A stretch of DNA of 64,000 bases from assembly GCF_007859915.1 (NCBI RefSeq), contig NZ_SJPM01000001.1, positions 1,147,086 through 1,211,085 of the forward strand, given 5' to 3'. Source of the DNA: Neorhodopirellula pilleata. GTDB taxonomy: Bacteria > Planctomycetota > Planctomycetia > Pirellulales > Pirellulaceae. Below, in pieces: positions 1 through 8,349 of the stretch (position 1 is the stretch's first letter; the number at the start of each line of letters is the position of its first letter). The notes under the pieces were generated by a model. It worked only from the letters and a program-made list of their open reading frames with translations, ran no database searches and was not told where the DNA came from. Made by a program: the position numbers and the translations under genes.

Positions 1-470
1 ATGGCGAGGGCAAAGCCGCCGAGGCTCCAGTTGGATTGATCGATCTCTACCCGACCCTTGCCGATTTGTGCGACGTTGAGGCACCCTCGAATCTTGCCGG
101 ACAATCGTTGTCACCGATCTTGAACGACGTCTCCGAGCCAGGCCGTGGTTACACGATCTCGCAGGTCATGCGTGGCCGCTCGATCGAACAAGACGCCTTC
201 CTGGGTTACTCGATCCGCACACCCCAGTATCGTTTGACGCTATGGGACGACGGCGAGCGAGGCATCGAGCTTTACGACCACCAAGCCGATCCGTTGGAAA
301 AGCGAAATTTGGCTTATCGGTCCGACTCATCCGACATCGATCCGGCGACCCAGACCACGATTGATTCACTTGCGAAGACATTGCGAAACCAAATCAAAGA
401 AGCGACCCCCAAGGAAGGCCGACCGATGGTGTTGCAAACAGACTGGGCACCGAATCTAACCAATCCGTGA
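1..470 (+). CDS. Sulfatase, C-terminal part (left-truncated by window edge)
   Basis: The reading frame enters at base 3 and runs to a TGA at 468-470, so only about 155 C-terminal residues are present. The segment reads GLIDLYPTLADLC, then AGQSLSPIL, then a late block with YRLTLWDDG and ELYDHQADPLEKRNLA. This is the usual C-terminal layout of iduronate-2-sulfatase-like type I sulfatases: a 'directed to the district' loop, the 'displayed to the customer' strand, and the D-P-x-E-x-x-N-L end. The catalytic Cys/Ser-x-Pro-x-Arg site lies outside the window. Such enzymes remove sulfate from polysaccharides in the periplasm and are strongly expanded in marine planctomycetes. Substrate cannot be read from this fragment. 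The next gene is on the opposite strand, convergent. Confidence 0.85.
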   Translation, partial: GEGKAAEAPVGLIDLYPTLADLCDVEAPSNLAGQSLSPILNDVSEPGRGYTISQVMRGRSIEQDAFLGYSIRTPQYRLTLWDDGERGIELYDHQADPLEKRNLAYRSDSSDIDPATQTTIDSLAKTLRNQIKEATPKEGRPMVLQTDWAPNLTNP

Positions 471-511
471 TCCGATCGGATTCACATTCGGATCATTCAT
501 ATGACATCTGT

Positions 512-1498
512 TCATGATGATTTCGGCGCCACCACGGCGATCAACATCCCGGCCAGTAAGCCGCCGACGTGGGCACCGTTGGCGATGCCGCCGAGCAGAC
601 CGGTCATGCACAGCACCAAGAACCCGAGCATGAACTTCACGTTGAACGAAGGGATCTCGACCGGGTAGCCTGATTCGACTTTCGGTCGAATCCATACGAA
701 TCCGAACACCCCGAACACCGCACCGGAGGCCCCAATCGCGAGCGGCCATTCGAGCCAATCGGGCAGTAGGATTTGCGTCAACGTCGCGGCGGCTTGGCAG
801 ATCAACAACAATAGCAAATAAAACCGTCCCCCGTGGATTCGCTCGACGACACCGCCGAGGATGTACAGGTTGAACATATTGAAGACCAAGTGCATCGGGC
901 TGCCGTGCAGTAAGGCCGGTGAGAACAACCGCCAGACCTCGCCCTGCTTCATCGACAACAGAGCGTCGCCGGTTCGTTGCCACACGCTCGGCTCGACGCA
1001 TGACAACGCGTTGTAGATCCGTTCTTCGAGCAACTTCGGACCATTCAATGTGACTGCCGGATCAGCAAACTTGGTCGCGAAGGCAACGATCGTGGCCGCG
1101 ACGATGATGGTGATCGTAACCGGGATCGGCCGGTTCATTAGCCCGGGACCGCCGAGACTGCCTACCCCTTGTCCGGCCGACGTGCTGCGAAGTTTCATCT
1201 TCGCTTTCTTCTGCAGTTTCAGCTTTCGCGCGACTTCCTCAGATCTCTCGCGTCGGAGCCGTTCCGCTTCCTTGCCGACGTCGTAAACCGACGACGTCGG
1301 ATCGGCCTGAAACGATTCGAAAAAGTTTTGAGCTTGGGCAACGTCCTGCTCGTGACGAATCCAGATATCATGGGGCGTTTCCGCAGGCGAATCAGCCGGG
1401 GCTCCCGCTTCGGCTTTCGCTTCGATGGATTTGGTTTGCAAAAAGTCGCAAAAACGATTGGCAGTCGCGTCGCCCGTCAGGGTGCCGATTCGCCGCAT
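512..1498 (-). CDS. Rhomboid family intramembrane serine protease
   Basis: A 328-residue GlpG-type rhomboid, cutting membrane proteins inside the inner membrane. Residues 1-30 (RRIGTLTGDATANRFCDFL) resemble the cytoplasmic N-terminal domain of GlpG. A charged linker with a Lys/Arg/Glu-rich stretch (about 75-105) follows, then about six hydrophobic segments from residue 124. The catalytic pair is visible: Ser258 in GASGAVFG and His310 in NGAHVGG, with the oxyanion-side block HGSPMHLVFNMFNLY at 198-212. The ATG at 1496-1498 starts the GlpG-like domain directly, so the start is good. Only 35 bases separate it from the divergent dehydrogenase gene, so the two probably have back-to-back promoters. 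The long linker is unusual compared with E. coli GlpG. Substrates are unknown. Confidence 0.93.
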   Translation of the reverse strand: MRRIGTLTGDATANRFCDFLQTKSIEAKAEAGAPADSPAETPHDIWIRHEQDVAQAQNFFESFQADPTSSVYDVGKEAERLRRERSEEVARKLKLQKKAKMKLRSTSAGQGVGSLGGPGLMNRPIPVTITIIVAATIVAFATKFADPAVTLNGPKLLEERIYNALSCVEPSVWQRTGDALLSMKQGEVWRLFSPALLHGSPMHLVFNMFNLYILGGVVERIHGGRFYLLLLLICQAAATLTQILLPDWLEWPLAIGASGAVFGVFGFVWIRPKVESGYPVEIPSFNVKFMLGFLVLCMTGLLGGIANGAHVGGLLAGMLIAVVAPKSS

Positions 1499-1533
1499 AG
1501 GAAACGTCCAATTTTCAAATAGTAAAGAATTCT

Positions 1534-4500
1534 TTGGTCATGTTCTACGAATTTACGCGTCTGGACGCACCCCGGCCTACCAAGGTCGCGGCGATTTTCG
1601 CGATTCTTGTCTATTCGCTCGCAATCACTTTCTCGGCGACACTCGCCCAGTCTCCCGATTCCTTCCCCCAGGTGGACGACACCGAACCGCTCGCTGACGA
1701 AACCCCGCTGCCGACGCCAACTGAGTCAGCGGCCGCAATCTCGCTGCCCAACGATTTTCGCGTTAAGGTATTCGCCGCCGAACCGGAGGTCCGCAACCCG
1801 ATCGATTTGGCGTGGGACTTTCAAGGTCGTTTGTGGATCGCCGAGAACTACACCTACGGCCAACGATCGCTCAGGTTTCGTGACGATTTGCGAGATCGCG
1901 TGCTCGTGTTTCAGGACGATGACCAAGACGGCACGCCGGAGAAACGGACCGTCTTCCTGGACAATGTTTCTAAGTTGACAAGCGTGGAGGTCGGTCGAGG
2001 CGGCGTTTGGTTGATGTGTCCACCTCGATTGTTGTTCGTTCCCGACGCCGACCACGACGCCGTGCCCGACGGGCCGCCGCAAACGGTGTTGGACGGATTC
2101 ACCGTCGCCGATCAAAACTATCACAACTTCGCCAATGGATTGCGGTTCGGTCCCGACGGCTGGCTATATGGCCGGTGCGGCGGATCGTGCCCCGGCAACG
2201 TCGGGCCACCCGGCGCATCGGAATCCGAACGTGTGGCACTCGAAGGCGGAATTTGGAGATATAGCGTCGACCAAAACCGTTTTGAGGTCGTCTGTCACGG
2301 CACGACCAACCCCTGGGGACACGACTTCAACGAGATCGGCGAGTTGTTCTTCATCAACACCGTCAACGGACATTTATGGCACGGCATTCATGGCGCCCAT
2401 TTCATGCGTCCCTTTACACTCGACCCGAACCTGGACGCATATGAACTGATCGACCAACACGCCGACCATTATCACTTCGATACAACGGGCAAATGGACCG
2501 ACTCACGCGACGGGGCCGCCAATGATTTCGGTGGCGGTCATGCTCACTCGGGCATGATGATTTACCAAGCCGACGCGTGGCCGGCCGCGTACCGCGGATC
2601 GTTGATGACGTTGAACTTCCATGGACGTCGCGCGAACGTTGAAAAACTCGTCCCGAGCGGAACCGGATATGTGGGCACCCACCAGCCGGATTTCTTTGTT
2701 TCGTCGGACGTTTGGTTTCGTGGAATGGAGATGTCGCCGGGGCCTGATGGCAACGTCTTCGTGCTCGATTGGAGCGACCTCGGTGAATGCCATGAACACA
2801 CCGGCGTGCACCGCAACAGCGGCCGAATCTTCAAAATCGTCCACGCTGGCGAAGGCTCCCCGCCGTTTAACCCGAATGAACCGTTCACGGCGATCGGTTC
2901 GGCCGGTCCGCTCGAATTGGCCCGCACTCAACTCAGCACGAATCGATGGCATTCCCACCAAGCTCGAATGCGGTTAGTCGAAATGTGCCGATCGGGAAAA
3001 CACGGCGAGGCCATCAACGAGGCCGTCAAGTTCTTGCAAGCGACCGCCGCGAACTCGTCCGACGTTCCGGAAATATGCCGATGTTTGTGGACGCTTGATC
3101 AAATCGATCCCGAGTTTTCGCCAAAAGATTGGATGAATCACGCGTCGCCGGTGGTTCGCGGTTGGGCGATCCGGATGATGACCCAGCGATGGCCGATCGA
3201 CGATTGCTACGGACCGACCGCTGACAGTCGAGCGTCATGGAAAGACATTCACGCCGAGGTCTCCACGTGGATCGCGGATTGGGAAACTTTGAACCTTGAT
3301 CAAGACGCCGCGTTGCGTTTGATCGTCGCGTCGACGTTGCAGCGATTGCCCGGCGATCTTCGCTCCGGTGCAGCGGAACGTTTATTGACGATCAGTCGTG
3401 ATCGCGACGCCGGTGATCACAACCAAGGCAAATTGATTTGGTACGGGATCATGAGCCGAGCCGCCGAGCATCCCGACGAGATGATTCGCGTTCTGCGTGT
3501 GTCCAAGCTGCCCGATTTGACCAGCCTGATCGCCCGCAGTTTGGGCGAACAAATTCAATCGAAACCAGAATTGCTGGACGAAATTTTAGAGTCCCCGATC
3601 GCGGCAGCGGACGCGGATTGGTGCCGAGCCGTCTTGACCGGTTTACAAAAAGGGGTCGTGGGTTTGCAACGTGTCCCCATGCCCGCAGCGTGGCCTGATT
3701 TTCGGCAACGGGCGGTTACGTTGGACCCGACCTCGGCACCGTTATGCGAACCATTGGACAAACTCTTCAGCGACGGGCTCAGCCCGAGCGAACTGATCGG
3801 AATGGTCCACGACTCGTCTGCCGACATTCAAGATCGGCTGTCCGCCATGGTGGGGTTGATCGAGAACTATCACCGAGACGATGTTCAACCAAACGACGGG
3901 CCGGACGACCGGGCTGGAGACTTGATTCGTTTGGCCAAACCGTTGATCGGCGATGCGCGAATCAACCTAACGCTCGCCAGATCACTGAGCACCATTGCCG
4001 ACGTTCGGGTCGGCGATTTGCTGATCGATCAGTACCAGCGATTCCGGGCGCCGCTTCGTTCGAGCGTCGTTTCGCTGTTGTGCGGCCGAGTCGAATTTGC
4101 GGGTGTGTTGCTCGATGCGATCGAGGAAAAGAAGCTCGGCAAAGACGTTTTATCGGCGGCGCAAGTGCGAGATGTGATCGCGTTGGCCGACGAAGCGTTG
4201 ACGCGCCGGATCGAAACGGTGTGGGGCCGCGTAAGGGAAACATCCGGCGAACGACTCGCTGAGATCGATCGCTTAAAGGATCACTTAAAACCCACCGTGA
4301 TCGCCGCCGCGGATCTTTCGGCCGGACGTGTTTTGTATGACCGGGCGTGTGCGTCGTGCCATCCATTATTCGGCAGTGGTGAGAAGGTCGGACCTGATTT
4401 GACGGGCGCGCAGCGTTCAAGCTTGGATTACTTGCTGCACAACATCATCGATCCTGATTCGGTTGTCGGTGCGGACTACCGCGCCAAGAAAATCCTAACG

Positions 4501-4725
4501 GTCGACGGCCGACTGCTGGTCGGATTGGTAACCCAGCGAACACGTCGCACACTGACATTGGCCTCGGCGACTCGTATTCAAACGATTCCGTTGGACGAGA
4601 TCGAAAACGAATTCGATACCGAGCAATCCCCCATGCCCAGCGGTTTGTTAACGCCGATGTCCGACGAGCAGATTACCAACCTGGTCGCTTACTTGATGTC
4701 GCCGACGCAGGTTGAGTTGGAATGA
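1534..4725 (+). CDS. PVC-type membrane-bound dehydrogenase domain protein with HEAT repeats and C-terminal cytochrome c
   Basis: A 1,063-residue secreted protein. An N-terminal hydrophobic segment (AAIFAILVYSLAITFSATLA) looks like a signal peptide. A beta-propeller of the planctomycete 'membrane-bound dehydrogenase' family follows (FRVKVFAAEPEVRNPIDLAW, GRLWIAENYTYG, NGLRFGPDGWLYG), then an alpha-helical HEAT-like middle. A C-terminal cytochrome c domain has the haem motif CASCH near residue 938 and the following GEKVGPDLTG. The role is inferred: periplasmic oxidation of sugars or other organics with electrons passed to the attached haem. The start is TTG at 1534 or the ATG two codons later at 1540; the ATG is at least as likely. 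The same architecture recurs at 46493. The substrate is not known for this family. Confidence 0.88.
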   Translation: MVMFYEFTRLDAPRPTKVAAIFAILVYSLAITFSATLAQSPDSFPQVDDTEPLADETPLPTPTESAAAISLPNDFRVKVFAAEPEVRNPIDLAWDFQGRLWIAENYTYGQRSLRFRDDLRDRVLVFQDDDQDGTPEKRTVFLDNVSKLTSVEVGRGGVWLMCPPRLLFVPDADHDAVPDGPPQTVLDGFTVADQNYHNFANGLRFGPDGWLYGRCGGSCPGNVGPPGASESERVALEGGIWRYSVDQNRFEVVCHGTTNPWGHDFNEIGELFFINTVNGHLWHGIHGAHFMRPFTLDPNLDAYELIDQHADHYHFDTTGKWTDSRDGAANDFGGGHAHSGMMIYQADAWPAAYRGSLMTLNFHGRRANVEKLVPSGTGYVGTHQPDFFVSSDVWFRGMEMSPGPDGNVFVLDWSDLGECHEHTGVHRNSGRIFKIVHAGEGSPPFNPNEPFTAIGSAGPLELARTQLSTNRWHSHQARMRLVEMCRSGKHGEAINEAVKFLQATAANSSDVPEICRCLWTLDQIDPEFSPKDWMNHASPVVRGWAIRMMTQRWPIDDCYGPTADSRASWKDIHAEVSTWIADWETLNLDQDAALRLIVASTLQRLPGDLRSGAAERLLTISRDRDAGDHNQGKLIWYGIMSRAAEHPDEMIRVLRVSKLPDLTSLIARSLGEQIQSKPELLDEILESPIAAADADWCRAVLTGLQKGVVGLQRVPMPAAWPDFRQRAVTLDPTSAPLCEPLDKLFSDGLSPSELIGMVHDSSADIQDRLSAMVGLIENYHRDDVQPNDGPDDRAGDLIRLAKPLIGDARINLTLARSLSTIADVRVGDLLIDQYQRFRAPLRSSVVSLLCGRVEFAGVLLDAIEEKKLGKDVLSAAQVRDVIALADEALTRRIETVWGRVRETSGERLAEIDRLKDHLKPTVIAAADLSAGRVLYDRACASCHPLFGSGEKVGPDLTGAQRSSLDYLLHNIIDPDSVVGADYRAKKILTVDGRLLVGLVTQRTRRTLTLASATRIQTIPLDEIENEFDTEQSPMPSGLLTPMSDEQITNLVAYLMSPTQVELE

Positions 4726-4789
4726 TCCTGGCGAAGCAATCGATTTAGTAACCGGTTACTTGGCACGTTTATGTGGTCCCGAAACCGGG

Positions 4790-4916
4790 GCTAGCGGGCT
4801 GTTGATTGAGTGCACGATTGGGCGTTTTCGTTTAACGGCAAGCCGCAGGCGTCTGCGTTCTCAAGCTCTGTCGCCTGCGGCTTGCCGTTAAACGACTAAA
4901 TCAACAGCCCGCTAGC
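4790..4916. repeat. Palindromic element, family A copy 1
   Basis: A 127-bp inverted-repeat element. The outer ends are GCTAGCGGGCTGTTGATT (4790-4807) and its complement at 4899-4916. Inside is a second inverted pair, CGTTTAACGGCAAGCCGCAG and its complement, around a short centre. It encodes no protein. Copies are at 19664-19779 and, in opposite orientation with the same 127-bp length, at 50400-50526. The shape suggests a REP/BIME- or MITE-like element moved in trans. Confidence 0.85.
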
Positions 4917-4921
4917 GTTGG

Positions 4922-5263
4922 CCTGTCAAAACGTTGATCTAGACAGAGGCCTTTCACCATTGCGTTTCTTCGATTGGTCGCTGCGCTGTCAAAAAGTTGG
5001 CATTGACACTGTGATTCCTGTCGATGTTTTACTTCCGCGTGTCACCTCTCCCGAACGCAGTTTGGGGGAGGTCGAGCGACGACGTTCAGGATTCCGCGAG
5101 GGAGGGGGCTCCGGCGTTGTTTGGTTGGATCGGCTTGGTTTGCCCTGGGGATGCCCCCTCCCGGATCTTGCTTCGCTCGATCCGACCTCCCCCAACTTCG
5201 CTGGTGGAGGTGACAGGAAACTCTCGTAACCTATAAATCGCCGTATCAACAACGTTTTGACAG
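4922..5263. repeat. Nested palindromic element, family C
   Basis: A perfect 14-base inverted pair, CTGTCAAAACGTTG at 4922-4935 and its complement at 5250-5263, brackets a second, imperfect inverted repeat of about 185 bp (5038-5222). The inner arms carry GTTTGGGGGAGGTCGAGC on the left and GCTCGATCCGACCTCCCCC on the right, with GGGAGGGGGC and GCCCCCTCCC closer in. The short ORFs here are products of the repeat and show no protein-like features. Nothing else is visible between 4726 and 5382 apart from family A copy 1. Confidence 0.7.
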
Positions 5264-5382
5264 TCCAGGGCACGCCCGACGGTAGCATCGCTTGGAGCAG
5301 AGTATGTGCATTGGCACAAACTCGAAACGCGAAAACCCCAAGTTTTGAACAGCCCAGCTAACGCCCAAAACGGCTAATTCGA

Positions 5383-6312
5383 TCAACGGTCTCTGCGGTA
5401 GCGGATCAATCCGCCTACCGTTTGCACGAATGCTTTCCAACTCGGGGCCAGCGATTCGTCGAGCATCTCGCCTTCAAAGCTGGTCGGGACTTCCATCACC
5501 ACTCTGGCCCGGCGGGCCATCTTGGCGGTGACTTCGGCGTCAAATCCTCGGTCGCACTCTTGTAGTTTGATCGAGCGGATCAAGTCGCCACGGAACGCCT
5601 TATGCGAACTCTCTAAATCGGAGAGTTTCAGCCCCGTTGTCCAGTTCGCTACCAACGTGGTCATGCGATTGGACAGACGGGCCACGAGTCCGACCCCACG
5701 TCGCGTGTCGCGACGCAAACGGCGCGACCCGTAAACGGCATCGGCTTGGTCTTCCAGGATCGGCCAAATTGCTCCCAATAAATCCGCAGGATCATAAGCC
5801 ATGTCGGCATCTTGAATCGCCACAACGCGTCCGGTCGAATGACGTAGCCCCATACGGATCGCCGATCCGCGACCGTGACTTCGTTTACGCTGCAGCAGCG
5901 TTAAGTTGGGACGGTGATTCAGACCGCGGACGTAGTGCGAACTGCCATCGGTGCTGGCGTCGTCGACGACGATGATTTCGCAGGACGTCGGCATGACTTC
6001 GTCGATTCGGGCGAGCACCTCAGGCAGGGTTTCGCGAGCATTGCGAACGGGAATGATGATCGAAATGTCGATCTGACCGACGGGCATGCGGGTTTGGTCG
6101 ATCGCTTGCGCCTCTGCGATCAGATCCAACGTATCGTCGATGCGTTGCAGAATCTCGTCTGTATCGAGCCGCTCAATCTGCGGCTTGTACGTCAACGAAC
6201 CGTCGTCTTGGGTGAACAACAAATCGCGTTCGCCGTGGCACGGGTCGGTGTTTTGGTCGGCCGAACCGGGCGAGTTGGTCGGGATCGAGTGAAGGATCGT
6301 GGAGGTTGCCAT
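5383..6312 (-). CDS. Family 2 glycosyltransferase (dolichyl-phosphate-mannose-synthase-like)
   Basis: About 309 residues. The GT-A fold begins near residue 80 with ISIIIPVRNARETLPEVLARI. It continues with EIIVVDDASTDGS, the RGSAIRMGLRHSTG helix and the metal-binding AIQDADMAYDP (DxD-like), then YGSRR. These are the hallmarks of GT2 enzymes that transfer a sugar from a nucleotide donor to a polyprenyl phosphate or glycan. There are no C-terminal membrane helices, so it is a soluble DPM1-like form. The N-terminal 80 residues are not recognised. The frame opens at a TTG at 6318, but the ATG two codons later (6310-6312) is preferred. It has no close same-strand neighbour, so donor and acceptor cannot be inferred. 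Confidence 0.88.
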   Translation of the reverse strand: MATSTILHSIPTNSPGSADQNTDPCHGERDLLFTQDDGSLTYKPQIERLDTDEILQRIDDTLDLIAEAQAIDQTRMPVGQIDISIIIPVRNARETLPEVLARIDEVMPTSCEIIVVDDASTDGSSHYVRGLNHRPNLTLLQRKRSHGRGSAIRMGLRHSTGRVVAIQDADMAYDPADLLGAIWPILEDQADAVYGSRRLRRDTRRGVGLVARLSNRMTTLVANWTTGLKLSDLESSHKAFRGDLIRSIKLQECDRGFDAEVTAKMARRARVVMEVPTSFEGEMLDESLAPSWKAFVQTVGGLIRYRRDR

Positions 6313-6602
6313 AGCCAATGCCCATAGATTCGAAGTCGGCGAAAATCAATTCGGCGACTCGTCAGGTGGGGATCACAATCGGATCGACCCAAGGTTCGCC
6401 ATGGGAACTATGGGTCACGATCGCGGGGTAAGTCGCACTGGGAGGCAAAAACCGAGCAAAACAAGACGGCTCTAACCATCCAAATAATCGGAAGATGACA
6501 GTTATGACGAATGCATCAAGGCGAACTACATACCCACATTCAGTTAGACCTCTTCAGGAAAACCACTGGCCTGACGGTATTGGTCCCGGTCGTATTGCTG
6601 AC

Positions 6603-6944
6603 CTAACCATCCATGATCGCTTCTTTGATCATCCGCACCACCGCCTGACGCGAAAGCGCGACCGCTTCGAGTTGATCGACGTCGAGCCCTAGCTCTCGGC
6701 CGATTCGTTTAGCCAGATCGACGTCACGAACGCCGTAGTACTGATTAACGGCGCGACGACCGTGCTGTTCATCGGCAACGTAAATCGTTTGGCTGCTGAT
6801 GCGAAAACTGGATTCATAGGCATCGGCAAGCTCGTCGATCCACTGCGGCGGCACACGACGGAGCTGGCAATGCTCGATGCTCCATAGGTCGTCGCCGGTG
6901 CACTCGTCGAGCAACGACAACGCCACATCTGGCCGAATCGTCAT
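6603..6944 (-). CDS. Conserved-looking hypothetical protein translationally coupled to pterin dehydratase
   Basis: 113 residues, not recognised. Acidic and mostly helical, with no signal peptide or membrane segment. It contains WSIEHCQLRRVPPQWIDELA and a C-terminal helical block ending in VRMIKEAIMDG. Its ATG overlaps the stop of the upstream pterin dehydratase gene in an ATGA arrangement (6941-6944), so the two are very likely co-translated. That overlap and the codon use comparable to its neighbours are the reasons to call it real. The function could relate to pterin metabolism, but only by context. About 290 bases between it and the glycosyltransferase gene (6313-6602) show no recognisable feature. 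Confidence 0.7.
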   Translation of the reverse strand: MTIRPDVALSLLDECTGDDLWSIEHCQLRRVPPQWIDELADAYESSFRISSQTIYVADEQHGRRAVNQYYGVRDVDLAKRIGRELGLDVDQLEAVALSRQAVVRMIKEAIMDG

Positions 6945-7276
6945 TTGAAGATCTCGTCAATTTTTGCGGCCAAAATAAAATCGTTCTCGCTCAGCCCGCC
7001 GATCGCATGGGTGGTTAATTGAATCGTCAGATGACGATATCCAGTCAAATGCAGGTCGGGATGATGCTGTTCCGATTCGGCTAATTCGGCGATCCGATTG
7101 ATCGACTCAATGACGCCCATGAAGGTTCGGCCGTTGACTTTTTTGGCGATCATTTTCGATTCCCCGTCGAGTTCCCAGCCCGGCAGAGACTCAAGATACG
7201 CTTCTGCTTCGGTCCGATGAACGGCCGGTACTCCCCCTTCGCAGGGCACGCAGTGGCGATGAATCAAATCGGTCAT
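6941..7276 (-). CDS. Pterin-4a-carbinolamine dehydratase
   Basis: 111 residues, the normal length for the PCD/DCoH family. It dehydrates 4a-hydroxytetrahydrobiopterin, recycling the pterin cofactor of aromatic amino acid hydroxylases; in bacteria without such hydroxylases it may serve molybdopterin or other pterin functions. The signature is present: EQHHPDLHLTGYRHLTIQL with the catalytic His pair, then TTHAIGGLSENDFILAAKID. The frame is open up to 7405, but the ATG at 7274-7276 is preceded by AAGGAG at good spacing and begins MTDLIHRHCVPCEGG, as in homologues. No phenylalanine hydroxylase gene is visible in the window. Confidence 0.93.
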   Translation of the reverse strand: MTDLIHRHCVPCEGGVPAVHRTEAEAYLESLPGWELDGESKMIAKKVNGRTFMGVIESINRIAELAESEQHHPDLHLTGYRHLTIQLTTHAIGGLSENDFILAAKIDEIFK

Positions 7277-7315
7277 GAGGGCTCCTTGAAAGGGTAGATC
7301 TTGTGTCGTTCGATT

Positions 7316-7421
7316 GTAGGGCGGCGGGTAGCGAAAGTCTCCAAGACTCTCGGCGACCGGCACTCGGCCGAAACTCTCGGCGAGTTTCGTTATCCTAAGA
7401 TTCAATTTTGGCTGAAGACAG
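7316..7421. repeat. Dispersed intergenic repeat (GGTAGCGAAA / AGATTCAAT type)
   Basis: A segment with GGGTAGCGAAAGTCTCCAAG (about 7330-7349) and, further right, TTTCGTTATCCTAAGATTCA. Related sequence occurs at 59405-59440 (TTTCGCTACCTTGAGATTCA) and a fragment at about 56531-56550 (GGGTAGCGAAACTCGCCAG). All three sit between genes. Similarity was judged by eye only; boundaries are approximate. Confidence 0.5.
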
Positions 7422-7433
7422 GTTCCGTCTATC

Positions 7434-7542
7434 TTAGAGCCTATCCGAAAAGGGGTCTGACCCTCTTCGGCGAAACCAGAAAAGCAACGAAAATTGACTC
7501 GCCTTCAAAGAGTCAGACCCCTTTTCGGATAGGCTCTTAAGA
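7434..7542. repeat. Palindromic element, family D (GGGGTCTGACCC type)
   Basis: The left arm AGAGCCTATCCGAAAAGGGG continues into TCTGAC (7436-7462). Its near-exact complement is at 7513-7538, and a 45-50 base spacer lies between. It can fold into a long hairpin. The GGGGTCTGAC core resembles REP sequences linked to RAYT transposases, but none is in this window. It lies between the divergent pterin dehydratase and sigma factor genes. Confidence 0.8.
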
Positions 7543-7595
7543 AACCGGGTAGCCGTCATGCTATCGAAACCGCTCGGAGTTGTTAAATTGCGTGG

Positions 7596-8321
7596 ATGAG
7601 CAACGCGAATCGTAAAGCAAGCGGGAACCCCCAGGCGAATCAATCGGCCGACTTCTCGGACTCCGACGCGGCGTCGGCGGAAGAGGCTCGTTGGGTTGAA
7701 TCGATTCGCTCGGGCGACGAAGCGGCTTGGCGAAAACTGATCGATAGCTACGAAGGGCGTTTGCTCGCTTACGTCCAACGGCGACTTCATGATCGCAGCA
7801 TCAGCGAAGACATCGTGCAAGAAACCTTCGTCGGATTCCTAGTCTCATTGCCCAACTACGACCCGCGGCGTCGGCTGGAAAATTATCTCTTCTCGATCTG
7901 CAGCTACAAGCTGACCGATCATTTGCGAGCCTCCGGACGCCGGCCGACGCTGCCGCTGATGGGGCGTGGTGAGTCCTTCGGAACGTCCGGTTCCATGTTG
8001 CCGATCCCCGGTCCCGGGCGGGTGGCCAGTTCCATCGCTCGCAGCGCCGAGCGACAGGACCTCGAACAAAATGTGATCGCCGATGCCATCCGGGAACAAA
8101 TCGAGCGATGGCGAGAAACGGATAACCTGATCAAACTCAAAGCCATCGAGATGATCTTCGTCGGCGGAGCGGGCAACATCGAAGTGTCTGAAAAACTTAG
8201 CTTGACTCAGCAACAGGTCGCGAACCTAAAGAGCGATTTTTTGACACGGCTCAAGGCGATCATCTCGCGTCAAGACCTCGACACGGGCGTGTTCCCCGAA
8301 TTGGCGGAACCACCCTGTTAA
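7596..8321 (+). CDS. RNA polymerase sigma factor, ECF-like sigma-70 family
   Basis: 241 residues. Region 2 is clear at about residues 40-110: SGDEAAWRKLIDSYEGRLLA, the core-binding RSISEDIVQETFVGFL, and FSICSYKLTDHLR. Region 4 is weaker, with a helix-turn-helix near the C-terminus (EVSEKLSLTQQQVANLKSDF). An unusually long linker with GRGESFGTSGSMLPIPGPG joins the two. ECF factors direct RNA polymerase to specific promoters and are numerous in planctomycetes. No anti-sigma gene is adjacent, so how it is controlled cannot be seen. The ATG at 7596 follows a 50-base A+T-rich leader just after palindrome D. It converges on the pseudopilin gene. Confidence 0.88.
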   Translation: MSNANRKASGNPQANQSADFSDSDAASAEEARWVESIRSGDEAAWRKLIDSYEGRLLAYVQRRLHDRSISEDIVQETFVGFLVSLPNYDPRRRLENYLFSICSYKLTDHLRASGRRPTLPLMGRGESFGTSGSMLPIPGPGRVASSIARSAERQDLEQNVIADAIREQIERWRETDNLIKLKAIEMIFVGGAGNIEVSEKLSLTQQQVANLKSDFLTRLKAIISRQDLDTGVFPELAEPPC

Positions 8322-8349
8322 AGTCCGTTTGAGTAATGTTCCGTTTGCG

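Noticed and set aside
456..1001. 181-codon minus-strand ORF
   Set aside because: Arg-rich shadow frame of the rhomboid gene.
4918..5288. Overlapping ORFs of 70-103 codons on both strands
   Set aside because: They fall entirely inside an inverted-repeat element; mirrored frames arise from the palindrome and no protein-like features are seen.
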